Below the pieces are notes generated by a model. That model did not search any database. It saw only the letters and a list, made by a program, of their open reading frames with translations, and was not told where the DNA came from. A stretch of DNA of 9,432 nt. It comes from Spirochaetota bacterium (GTDB lineage Bacteria > Spirochaetota > UBA12135 > COTS27 > JAFLEE01). This document shows positions 1 through 7,037 of this stretch, in pieces (the first letter of the stretch is position 1; every line of letters starts with the position of its first letter). The stretch lies in NCBI GenBank assembly GCA_017302015.1, contig JAFLEE010000132.1, forward strand, positions 1 through 9,432, read 5' to 3'. The position numbers and the translations under genes were made by a program.

Positions 1-783
1 GGATGGGGCTCGCTGGTCGACGGGGCCGAGGCCGTGGTGAACCTCGCCGGGGAAAGTATCGCGGGCGAATCCCTGGGCGCCATCGCCCTGCGCCGTTGGA
101 CGCGAGGCGTCAAGAACCGGATCCTCCAGAGCCGGCTGGATGCGGGGCGCGCCGTGACCGAAGCCATCTCCGCGGCCCGGGTGAAGCCCCGCACGCTCCT
201 CCAGGCCTCCGCCATCGGGTATTATGGTTCGCGCGGCGACGGGGAACTGACCGAGGCCAGCGGGCCGGGGGATGGTTTCACCGCCCAAGTCTGCCGGGCT
301 TGGGAAGCCTCCACCCAAGCGGTAGAGGGCCTTGGGGTGCGCCGGGCGGTCCTGCGCACCGGGGTCGTCCTCGCCCCCGAAGGCGGGGTGCTCCCGCTCA
401 TGGCGCTCCCATTCCGCTTCTTCGCGGGCGGGCCCCTGGGGGATGGGCGGCAATTCCTCCCGTGGATCCACCTCGCCGACGAGGTGGCGGCGATCCGCCA
501 TCTGCTGGAAAGCCCCGATGCATCGGGGCCCTATAACCTGAGTTCGCCCCAGCCCGTCTCGAACGACGTTTTCTCGAGGACGCTCGGCCACGCGCTCCAT
601 CGCCCTTCATGCCTGCGGACTCCCGCCCTCCTTTTGAGGGCCGCCCTCGGGGAGAAGTCCGAGATCGTCTTAGCGAGCGTCCGGGTGCTCCCCCGCCGCC
701 TCCTCGATGACGGGTTTACCTTCGCGTATCCCGATCCGCAAGGGGCGCTCGGGGACCTATTGGCCCCCCGAACCGTTCGATAA
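1..783 (+). CDS. TIGR01777-family SDR epimerase (3' part, start outside window)
   Basis: This is the C-terminal 260 residues of an NAD(P)-binding extended short-chain dehydrogenase of the TIGR01777 type (YfcH/SDR39U1-like 'sugar epimerase' group), probably cytosolic; the substrate of this family is poorly defined. Frame 1 is open from the first base, and residues before the Met at 34 (GWGSLVDGAEAV) already fit the family, so that Met is internal. Visible family blocks are VNLAGES, RRWT, a SR pair, SAIGYYGSRGD with the Tyr of the SDR active site, WEAS, LRTGVVL followed by EGG, GGPLGDGRQ, WIHLADE, GPYNLSSPQPV and the late GFTFAYPD. Family members are near 300 residues, so about 40 N-terminal residues, including the GxxGxxG nucleotide loop, lie upstream. 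The stop is TAA at 781. It converges with the secreted glycosidase gene, with 105 bases between stops. Family assignment is firm; biochemical role is unknown. Confidence 0.93.
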   Translation, partial: GWGSLVDGAEAVVNLAGESIAGESLGAIALRRWTRGVKNRILQSRLDAGRAVTEAISAARVKPRTLLQASAIGYYGSRGDGELTEASGPGDGFTAQVCRAWEASTQAVEGLGVRRAVLRTGVVLAPEGGVLPLMALPFRFFAGGPLGDGRQFLPWIHLADEVAAIRHLLESPDASGPYNLSSPQPVSNDVFSRTLGHALHRPSCLRTPALLLRAALGEKSEIVLASVRVLPRRLLDDGFTFAYPDPQGALGDLLAPRTVR

Positions 784-838
784 AGCCGGCCCGTGGATTC
801 GTTCGAAAGGAGCCGACGTGGACGCAGGCCATCCCCCA

Positions 839-858
839 GCGCCGATGGTGCGGTTTTT
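839..858 (+). terminator. Weak candidate rho-independent terminator after the epimerase
   Basis: A 5-bp stem GCGCC / GGTGC (839-843 with 847-851, one G-U pair) closes a 3-base loop. After two G residues comes a run of five T (854-858). It lies 56 bases past the epimerase stop in the right orientation. The stem is short, so this is a candidate only. No equivalent T-tract hairpin is visible on the minus strand for the converging gene. Confidence 0.4.
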
Positions 859-888
859 CTAACGCCCTCCGGATGAAACGCTGGCGAC

Positions 889-3255
889 TCAGGGGGCCAC
901 CTGGGGTTTCGACTTCAGGAGCAGGTAGGAGGGGAACTCGGAGAGTTCCATCCGAACGAGACCCTTCTCCGCGGGGGCCGCGGACTCATTGCCCATGAAA
1001 TCGATTCGGATCCCACCCGCATCGGCGATCTTCAGTGCGAGCGGGGCGCCATCGGGCTTGGTCGACCAGGCGGCGAGCAGGTAAGCGTCTTGGCGGGAGA
1101 ACAGGTAGGCGTGGATGCCCGGCGGCGTGGCCAGGGGACCGATCGTGCCCGTGCCTTCCAATAGCCGGGTCATGGCGGCGGCGGCCATGAAAACCGGCTT
1201 GGGCGAGACGTGGGTGGCCCCGAAAGATGGCTTGGGAAGGGTGAGATTGAAAAGCATCCCGTAGCCGTCCTCCCCCCGGGTTTCCAGGTTGCCGTAATCA
1301 GAGGCGTAGAAGAAGAAGGTGGCGTCGGCGCCCTCGCCCAGCAGGGCGAGATGCCCGCGGATGAATAGGGCGGCTTGGATCGGGAGGAGGGCGGGATCCA
1401 GGTCGAGGTAGCGCCCGCGGTAATCCAAACCCCACTCGGTCTGGAGGAGGGGGGCGCCGGGTTTCAGGTGCCGGGCCATGAGGGCCTTGAGCGCGCGCAT
1501 CTGGGCGATGAGGCCACCCTCTTCCGGCGAGATGAGTTTTCCCTCGGCGCTCGTGGCATTGGGGTTGCCGAAGGGAAGGTAGTAGGCATGGGTCGCCACG
1601 CCGTCGATGAAGTCGGCCAAACCCATGGGAAGGAGCCGGGCGAGGATTTCGACGGTCTTTGCCAGCACGCCGGACCCCGGGCCGAGGACGACGGCGTCGG
1701 GGTCGCCCCGGTGGAGCGCCCCGTGGGCCGTTCGGTAGAGCCTCACCCAATCGCCGTCGCTGCCCTTGTAATGCCAGTCGGGCTCCCACTGGATCTGGTA
1801 ATAGTTTCGCTTCATGCCGGGGAATTGGTCCCGCCGCCGCGCCGCGGTTTCCCGGGCGACTTTCTCGAGGAAGGCCCCGTAGGCTTCCCAATCGCTCGGG
1901 GGATAGGCTTGGTCGTTGAGTTTTCCCTTCGGGCGCGCAACCCCGGCGGGCCAATCGATCGCCCATTGGGGGAGGCCGTTGACGCAGACGAGGGGCACCA
2001 GGCCCCCCGCCGCCATGAAGTCTTCTTCGCCTCCCGAACCGACCGCGGCGAAGGAACCCTTCGGGGAGAAGGTGCCCGGGCGATCCGGCTCGAGCCGCGA
2101 CCAACAGCGCATCAGGTTGACCCAGCGCGCCCCGAGGAGCCCGTAGACGGGTTGGAAGGGATCCCCGTTGGTCCACAGGCCGGTGGCCACGAAGGTGGTT
2201 CCCTGGATGCCGAATCGGGAGCCGTCCAAGGATGTCGGGAGGATCGCCCGGCGTTCGGGGAGCACCCCGACCGTGGCGAAACCCTGCGGCCGGCTGCCCG
2301 CGCGGCTGATGGCGAGCCCCGAGGCGCGGCATTTGGCGTGGATGGCGAAATAGCCCGCGGGGAGGACCGGCAGGCCCACCCGAATGAGCGCGTTGGTCAG
2401 GGCGGGCACCGGGGCCGACCCCGAGGCGACGGGGGCCCCGCGGTAATCCAACGCCCTCCAATCGAGGGAATCGGGTTCCGGTTTCACGCGGCGCACCTCG
2501 AACATCCATTCGGGCGCGGCGCCATGGGGATAGATGCCGTGGCGCGGATGAACCAGGGGCGAGACGACGATCCGGTCCGTCGGCGCCTCGACCGGGGTCG
2601 GAGCGAACCGTCCCGCCACCAAGTCGATGTCGTCGAGGTGGATCGCGGCCTCGTCTCCCTGGCCGTTTCGCGTCCAACGAAGCCGCGACAGGCCATCGGC
2701 GGCGGGGTCCTTGAACGCTCGGTCCGTGAAAAGGCTTTTGACGAGTCGCCCATCATCGATCCAGGCGCCATAGGTTCGCGCGTCGAAATCCATGGCGAGG
2801 ATCACGGTCAACCAGGCCCCGGGGACGGTCGAATCGGGTACAACCTGGTACTGCCCGCGGCTCGCGAAGCCCCAATTTTTCCCGGTGTCATGGTAGAAAA
2901 GAACGGCGGCGCGCCCCGAAGCGTCCAGCGCGTAAAAGAGCAATTTGGAGTCGGTGGTGGCCAGGCGAAGCCTGAAGGAAAGCGTCACGACCGCCCCCGG
3001 TCGCTCCGATGCCAGGGCCCTTTCCACGGACCCGAATGGGGCCCGTAGACGCAGGGCCCGGCCCTTCCCCCCGAGGGGCGCCGCTTCCTCCACTTCGGCG
3101 TCGCCTTTCGGCGAGTACCACTCGCCTTGGGCGGGAAATGCGCCGACGGGGCAGGAGTCGAAGCTCTGGGAAAGGATCGCCGATTCGAGCGGGGCGGCGA
3201 GCGCCGCACAAACGAACAGAACGCGTGAACCTAAAATGAGTTTCGTTTTCAGCAT
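889..3255 (-). CDS. Secreted clan GH-A-like glycoside hydrolase with concanavalin-like N-terminal domain
   Basis: This 788-residue protein is probably exported and acts on a polysaccharide or glycoside; the substrate cannot be read from the sequence. Residues 1-26 look like a signal peptide (Lys3, Lys5, hydrophobic LFVCAALAA; cleavage near residues 20-26). Residues about 27-215 resemble a LamG/concanavalin-like beta sandwich (ILSQSFDS at the start, HLDDIDLVAG at the end). Residues 225-335 form a second beta-rich segment. Residues about 345-690 read as a TIM barrel: GARWVNLMRCW (375-385), QWEPDW with candidate acid/base Glu491, GVATHAYY with His556, and LQTEWG with candidate nucleophile Glu607. 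Residues 700-785 look like a C-terminal beta domain. The two Glu lie on predicted strands 4 and 7, as in clan GH-A (GH39/GH5-like). Trp replaces the usual Asn before Glu491. The Shine-Dalgarno is poor. It diverges from an AraC regulator, which suggests control by it. The exact GH family is unresolved. Confidence 0.75.
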   Translation of the reverse strand: MLKTKLILGSRVLFVCAALAAPLESAILSQSFDSCPVGAFPAQGEWYSPKGDAEVEEAAPLGGKGRALRLRAPFGSVERALASERPGAVVTLSFRLRLATTDSKLLFYALDASGRAAVLFYHDTGKNWGFASRGQYQVVPDSTVPGAWLTVILAMDFDARTYGAWIDDGRLVKSLFTDRAFKDPAADGLSRLRWTRNGQGDEAAIHLDDIDLVAGRFAPTPVEAPTDRIVVSPLVHPRHGIYPHGAAPEWMFEVRRVKPEPDSLDWRALDYRGAPVASGSAPVPALTNALIRVGLPVLPAGYFAIHAKCRASGLAISRAGSRPQGFATVGVLPERRAILPTSLDGSRFGIQGTTFVATGLWTNGDPFQPVYGLLGARWVNLMRCWSRLEPDRPGTFSPKGSFAAVGSGGEEDFMAAGGLVPLVCVNGLPQWAIDWPAGVARPKGKLNDQAYPPSDWEAYGAFLEKVARETAARRRDQFPGMKRNYYQIQWEPDWHYKGSDGDWVRLYRTAHGALHRGDPDAVVLGPGSGVLAKTVEILARLLPMGLADFIDGVATHAYYLPFGNPNATSAEGKLISPEEGGLIAQMRALKALMARHLKPGAPLLQTEWGLDYRGRYLDLDPALLPIQAALFIRGHLALLGEGADATFFFYASDYGNLETRGEDGYGMLFNLTLPKPSFGATHVSPKPVFMAAAAMTRLLEGTGTIGPLATPPGIHAYLFSRQDAYLLAAWSTKPDGAPLALKIADAGGIRIDFMGNESAAPAEKGLVRMELSEFPSYLLLKSKPQVAP

Positions 3256-3357
3256 GCTCCATTATCCGGCGCATCCCTTCGTCCGTCCATGGACAAGACT
3301 CCCCGTCTGGTGGACTTTTGCGGCCGCCTCGGCCGCGGCGCCCGCAGGTCGGCCCCC
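3256..3357. promoter_or_regulatory. Divergent control region between glycosidase-like gene and AraC regulator
   Basis: Only 33 bases (3256-3288) separate the two outermost ATG starts, or 102 bases if the regulator starts at 3358. The promoters of both genes must lie here or overlap the two gene starts, and an AraC-type protein commonly binds beside its target. A GCATGC palindrome at 3252-3257 sits on the glycosidase start codon. I see no convincing -35/-10 pair and no clear pair of direct repeats, so the regulatory role rests on gene arrangement alone. Confidence 0.35.
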
Positions 3358-4230
3358 ATGCTGAAGGCCATCCACCATAGTCCCGTCTTCCAGAATCTCT
3401 CGGAGGGTCTCCGCCTGCGGATCCTCGACCATGGTTGGGGCACCGTGGGACCCTGGTGGGCCGGGCGGGATCTCCAACTCCCGTGGAACCGGCTGCACCT
3501 CTTCTTCGGCCCCGGGGGGGCCATCGTCGACGACCACGCCACCCATCGCTTCCGAAAAAATCTGGTGGTCCTCAATACGCCCCGCAACCGCTACGCCCAA
3601 GTCTGGGAGAAGCCCTTCGAGACCTTCTACGTCCATTTCCGCCTGGAACTCTGCCCCACCGTCGACGCCTTCGCCGACCAGGAGCGCACCCTTTCCCGGG
3701 TCCTGGGGGCGGGGGAGGGAGCCGACGGGATCGTGGGCCGCATCCGAAGCGGCGGGATCGCGGAGGGGATCGAAGTGCAGGCCTGGCTCCTCAGGGTCCT
3801 CGCGCCCTTCGTGGAGCGCCAGGCGCCCCGACTCGCCCGGCGCCTCGCCCTCGGCACCAAGTACCGCGAACTCTTCTCGAAGGTGGAGGCCGATTTCCGC
3901 GCCGGGGAACGGGTCGAGCGCTTGGCGGCCGGGCTCAATCTGCGCCCCCGCTCGTTCCAGCGCGCCTTCCGCCGGGATACGGGGTCGACCCTCAAGGCGT
4001 GGCTGTCCGCCCAACTCATGGAGCGGGCCCAATCGCTGCTCCTCTCCGATCCGCGGCGCATCAAGGAACTCGCCCGCGAACTCGGCTTCGCCGACGAGCA
4101 TTATTTCTCGCGCTTTTTCAAGAAGCACCAGGGGCGCTCGCCCCAGGAATACCGCGGCGATTGGGAAAAGGCCATGGGCCGGGGCGCCCCTTCCCCCGGG
4201 AGCGGACCCATACCAAGATCCATCCCGTGA
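3289..4230 (+). CDS. AraC-family transcriptional regulator
   Basis: This is a one-component DNA-binding regulator. From the ATG at 3289 it has 313 residues. Residues about 45-125 form a beta-rich N-terminal effector domain (AraC arm/cupin-like, with WNRLHLFFGPGG and NLVVLNTPRN). Residues about 192-290 are the double helix-turn-helix domain: LAAGLNLRPRSFQRAFRRD is the first unit, and IKELARELGF followed by HYFSRFFKKHQGRSPQEYR is the second, a classic AraC signature. A second start at 3358 (Met24) is a serious alternative: AGGT lies 8 bases upstream of it, no Shine-Dalgarno precedes 3289, and the divergent gap would widen from 33 to 102 bases. That form would have 290 residues, typical of the family. 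It diverges from the secreted glycosidase gene, its likely target. Its TGA overlaps the GTG of the downstream [2Fe-2S] gene. The effector, perhaps a sugar, is not known. Confidence 0.92.
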   Translation: MDKTPRLVDFCGRLGRGARRSAPMLKAIHHSPVFQNLSEGLRLRILDHGWGTVGPWWAGRDLQLPWNRLHLFFGPGGAIVDDHATHRFRKNLVVLNTPRNRYAQVWEKPFETFYVHFRLELCPTVDAFADQERTLSRVLGAGEGADGIVGRIRSGGIAEGIEVQAWLLRVLAPFVERQAPRLARRLALGTKYRELFSKVEADFRAGERVERLAAGLNLRPRSFQRAFRRDTGSTLKAWLSAQLMERAQSLLLSDPRRIKELARELGFADEHYFSRFFKKHQGRSPQEYRGDWEKAMGRGAPSPGSGPIPRSIP

Positions 4231-4463
4231 ACGAAGACCCGAAGCCCGCCCGCGGCCTGCCCGCGGGATCCACCGATCCCCGCGACGAGGTGATCTGCGC
4301 CTGCAACCGGGTGACGGCCGGGGAGATCCTCGACCTCATGGCCCGGGGCACCCGGCGCCTCTTCCTCATCCAGCGCGAGACGAAGGCCGCCACCGGCTGC
4401 GGCCAATGCAAGCCGCGCCTGGTCGAGTTCCTGATCCAGAACCGCGGCGACCAGAAACCCTAG
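4227..4463 (+). CDS. BFD-like [2Fe-2S]-binding small protein
   Basis: This 78-residue protein resembles the bacterioferritin-associated ferredoxin (BFD-like) domain, which holds a [2Fe-2S] cluster on four cysteines and occurs alone or within nitrite reductases and other redox enzymes. Visible cysteines are Cys24 and Cys26 (VICACNRVT) and Cys58 and Cys61 (TGCGQCKP). The CxC, about 31 residues, CxxC spacing and the TAGEI helix start fit the family. Residues 1-20 are a Pro/Gly/Asp-rich, probably flexible leader. The GTG start is chosen because GTGA overlaps the AraC stop by 4 bases, a common coupling arrangement. No clear Shine-Dalgarno lies at normal spacing; a GGGAGCGG stretch is about 20 bases upstream, so translation probably depends on ribosomes finishing the regulator. 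An internal GTG at codon 22 would be too short. The redox partner is unknown. It ends three bases from the converging E1 gene. Confidence 0.82.
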   Translation: MNEDPKPARGLPAGSTDPRDEVICACNRVTAGEILDLMARGTRRLFLIQRETKAATGCGQCKPRLVEFLIQNRGDQKP

Positions 4464-4466
4464 GGC

Positions 4467-6926
4467 CTAGATCCCTTCCCGGTAGCGGCGCATGAGTTCC
4501 ATCTCGTTGGCCTTCGTCTTCGGCGCGTAGCCCGCAAGCGGCTGCAGGCGCTCGTGGATGGTGTCGAGGTACCATTCCACCTGGGGGAAGTACATGGCCT
4601 CCAGTTCGGCGGCGGGGGTGATCCAGTTGCGGCTGCCCACCACGGCGGGCGGGGCGTCGAGGTCGTCGAAGGCGAGGGTCGTGATCATGCTGGCGACGTT
4701 GTGCATGAGGCTGCCGCGCTCCACGGCTTCGGTGCCGAGGAGCAATTTGCCCGTCTTCTTCACGCTCTCGACGAGCACGGCGTAGTCCATCGGGGTGATG
4801 CTGCGCAGGTCGACCACCTCGGCCGAGAGGTTCCATTTGGCCTTGAGTTCGTCGGCGACCTTGAGCGCGGTGTAGAGGGCCGGGCCCAGGGTGGCGATGG
4901 TGAGGTCGCTGCCGCCGCGGCGCACGATGGGCTGGTTGAGGGGCACCTCGTAGTAGCCCTCGGGCACGCCCGATTCCACGAAGGTCTCGCCGATGTCGTA
5001 GAGTTTCTGGCTCTCGAAGAAGATGACCGGGTCGGTGCCGGCGAGGGCGGCGTTTAACATGCCCTTGGCGTCGTAGGGCGTGACCGGGTAGACGGCCTTG
5101 AGGCCGGGGATGTGGTTGATGATCGACGACCAGTCTTGGCTGTGCTGGGCGCCGTACTTGGCGCCGACGGAGACGCGCAGCACCACGGGCATATTGAGGA
5201 GCCCGGCGCTCATGCTCTGCCATTTGCTGAGCTGGTTGAAGATCTCGTCGCCCGAGCGGCCCATGAAGTCGCAGTACATGAGTTCCACCACGGCGCGCCC
5301 GCCCTCGAGGGCGTAGCCGATGCCGGCGCCGACGATGGCCGCCTCGGCGATGGGGCTATTGAAGAGGCGGTGGTAGGGCAGCAGTTCGGTGAGCCCGCGG
5401 TAGACGGCGAAGGCGCCGCCCCAATCCCGGTTCTCCTCGCCGAAGGCGACGAGGGTGGGGTCGATGCTGAAGCGGTGGGCGAGGGCCTCGAAGATGCCGT
5501 CGCGCAGGTTGTACTGCTTCATCTTCGGCACGGGCTTGCCGCCCTCGAAGGCGGAGCGCACCTTGCCCTTGATCTGGATCACCCGGGCGTTCTCGGAGAG
5601 CGGCTGCAGCAGCTCGGGCTTGCGGTCGTCGAAGGCCTCGACCTTGCGGTTGGAGAACATATAGCCGGCGATCATCTCGCTGTCCATGGCCGAGCGGGGG
5701 GAGGCCTTGAGGTCGACCCCCGTCTTGAACATGGAGAAGGCGAGGTCGCCCACCGCCGCCTTGATCTTTTCGAGATCGGCGTCGGCGGCGATCTTGCCGT
5801 CGACGAGCTTCTTGCGGAAGGCGGGGATGGCGTCGGCCGCCTGCCAGGCCGCGATCTCCTCGTTGGAGCGGTAGGAGGAGGCGTCGCTGGGGGAGTGGCC
5901 GCTGACGCGGTAGGTCACCACGTCGAGGAGCACGGGCCCGCCGCCCTCCTCGAGGATCTTCTTTTTGCGCTTCACCGCGTCGATCATGGCCAATGGATCG
6001 TAGCCGTTGACGCGCTCCGCGTGCATCTGGTCGGGGTTCACCCCGGCGCCGATGCGGGCGAGCATCTGGTAGCCCATGGTTTCGCCGCCGGTCTGGCCGC
6101 CCATGCCGTAGTGGTTGTTCATGCAATTGAACATGATGGGGAGCCCGCCGCCGAGGGCCTTGTCCCAAAGCGTGCGGTACTGGTCCATGGCCGAGAACGA
6201 GATGCCCTCCCAGACCGGGCCGCAGGCGAACGAGGCGTCGCCGATATTGGCGATGACGATGCCCTTCTTGCGGTTGACGCGCTTGAAGAGCGCGGCCCCG
6301 GGGGCGAGGCTGCCCGAACCGCCGACGATGGCGTTATTGGGCAGGATGCCGAAGGGGATGAAGAAGGTGTGCATGGAGCCGCCGAGGCCGCGGTTGAAGC
6401 CGGTTTCCCGGGCGAAAATTTCCGCGTAGGCCCCGTAAAGGAGGAACTTGCGGGCGAGGTCCTTCACCGTGCCCGAGTGCCCGCCCTCCACCACGCGCAG
6501 CGTATCGCCCCCGAGGAAGCCCTTCATGACCTTCATGAGTTCTTCATCGGGGAGTTGCCGGATGGCGGAGAGGCCCTTGGCGAGGATCTCGCTATGGCTG
6601 CGGTGGCTGCCGTAGAGGTGGTCGTCGACCGTGAGGGCCCACGATTGGCCCACCGCGGCGGCCTCCTGGCCGATGGAGAGGTGGGCGGGGCCGGCGTGGT
6701 TGTACTCGAGGCCCTTGTAGGCGCCCTTGGTCTTCACCTCGTTGAGGCTGGTCTCGAACTCGCGCAGCACGCAGAGGTCGTGGTAGATCGCCACCAGATC
6801 CTCGTTGGAGAAGAGTTTCTTCTCCTCCTCGAGGCTCTTCTTGTACTGGTTGGCGGGGATGTCCTTGAAGGTGATCGCGCCGGGCTTGAAGACGTTCTGG
6901 GGGAGGACTTCGAGGTTCTTGGGCAT
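4467..6926 (-). CDS. 2-oxoacid dehydrogenase E1, fused alpha and beta subunits
   Basis: This thiamine diphosphate enzyme decarboxylates a 2-oxoacid and reductively acylates the lipoyl group of E2. It has 819 residues, and alpha and beta halves that are separate genes in many bacteria are joined here. Alpha half (about 40-430): HRSHSEILAKG (108-118), RGLGGSMH (179-186), thiamine motif from GD at 229-230 to NN at 270-271, YGMGG (273-277), and YRVSGHSPSD (339-348). Beta half (about 468-800): FGEENRDWGGAF (Glu497 in the cofactor-contacting position), MYCDF (550-554), GAQHSQ with the expected catalytic His595, PGLKAVYP, DPVIFFESQKLY. Residues 430-468 are the linker. GD to NN spans 39 residues rather than the usual 27 or so, and about 40 extra residues follow LAKG. 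AGGAG lies 6 bases upstream of the ATG. It is last in the operon after E2 and E3. Pyruvate is the likeliest substrate; acetoin or branched-chain 2-oxoacids are not excluded. Confidence 0.93.
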   Translation of the reverse strand: MPKNLEVLPQNVFKPGAITFKDIPANQYKKSLEEEKKLFSNEDLVAIYHDLCVLREFETSLNEVKTKGAYKGLEYNHAGPAHLSIGQEAAAVGQSWALTVDDHLYGSHRSHSEILAKGLSAIRQLPDEELMKVMKGFLGGDTLRVVEGGHSGTVKDLARKFLLYGAYAEIFARETGFNRGLGGSMHTFFIPFGILPNNAIVGGSGSLAPGAALFKRVNRKKGIVIANIGDASFACGPVWEGISFSAMDQYRTLWDKALGGGLPIMFNCMNNHYGMGGQTGGETMGYQMLARIGAGVNPDQMHAERVNGYDPLAMIDAVKRKKKILEEGGGPVLLDVVTYRVSGHSPSDASSYRSNEEIAAWQAADAIPAFRKKLVDGKIAADADLEKIKAAVGDLAFSMFKTGVDLKASPRSAMDSEMIAGYMFSNRKVEAFDDRKPELLQPLSENARVIQIKGKVRSAFEGGKPVPKMKQYNLRDGIFEALAHRFSIDPTLVAFGEENRDWGGAFAVYRGLTELLPYHRLFNSPIAEAAIVGAGIGYALEGGRAVVELMYCDFMGRSGDEIFNQLSKWQSMSAGLLNMPVVLRVSVGAKYGAQHSQDWSSIINHIPGLKAVYPVTPYDAKGMLNAALAGTDPVIFFESQKLYDIGETFVESGVPEGYYEVPLNQPIVRRGGSDLTIATLGPALYTALKVADELKAKWNLSAEVVDLRSITPMDYAVLVESVKKTGKLLLGTEAVERGSLMHNVASMITTLAFDDLDAPPAVVGSRNWITPAAELEAMYFPQVEWYLDTIHERLQPLAGYAPKTKANEMELMRRYREGI

Positions 6927-6951
6927 GGGGGGCTCCTGACCCTATCCCCCC
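6927..6951 (-). promoter_or_regulatory. E1 ribosome-binding site inside a G6/C6 hairpin
   Basis: On the transcribed strand six G (6951-6946) can pair perfectly with six C (6932-6927). The loop has 13 nucleotides and contains the Shine-Dalgarno AGGAG (6937-6933), and the stem ends directly against the ATG. The ribosome site itself is clear and fixes the E1 start. The hairpin is a prediction from complementarity and could either hide or present the Shine-Dalgarno. Confidence 0.6.
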
Positions 6952-6953
6952 GG

Positions 6954-6989
6954 CCCCCTTTCCCTTGGCGGAACGCCGAGGGAAGGGGG
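6954..6989 (-). repeat. Long imperfect inverted repeat (stem-loop) in the E3-E1 gap
   Basis: Arms 6954-6970 and 6974-6989 form a 16-bp stem with one G-U pair (6966 with 6978), one bulged base (6959) and a GAA loop (6971-6973, plus strand). The GC-rich stem lies inside the polycistronic transcript between E3 and E1. No T-run follows on the minus strand, so it does not look like a complete intrinsic terminator. It may be an mRNA stabiliser, a processing or attenuation element, or a copy of a dispersed intergenic palindrome. The rest of this 111-base gap is a purine-rich plus-strand stretch with no visible gene. Confidence 0.65.
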
Positions 6990-7037
6990 AGGAGGAGAGG
7001 AATTTCGTTGGGGTTGGGTTGCGGTGGCGCCGGGTTC

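Noticed and set aside
1375-3048. A 557-codon plus-strand open frame opposite the glycosidase-like gene
   Set aside because: Low-complexity Gly/Arg/Glu-rich translation with no recognisable domain, wholly antisense to a gene with signal peptide and barrel motifs. It is a shadow frame.
3514-3520. Run of seven G inside the AraC gene, considered as a phase-variable tract
   Set aside because: The tract is short for slippage control, lies in a GC-rich genome and the frame is intact. Nothing else suggests switching.
3262-4128. A 288-codon minus-strand open frame opposite the AraC gene
   Set aside because: The plus-strand reading gives a clear AraC signature, while the minus-strand product matches nothing recognisable.
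6980-7018. Purine-rich G-runs on the plus strand, considered as a G-quadruplex
   Set aside because: Four G-runs of three or more exist, but about 20 bases separate the first two from the last two. This is outside the usual loop limits, and the first runs are better explained as one arm of the stem-loop.
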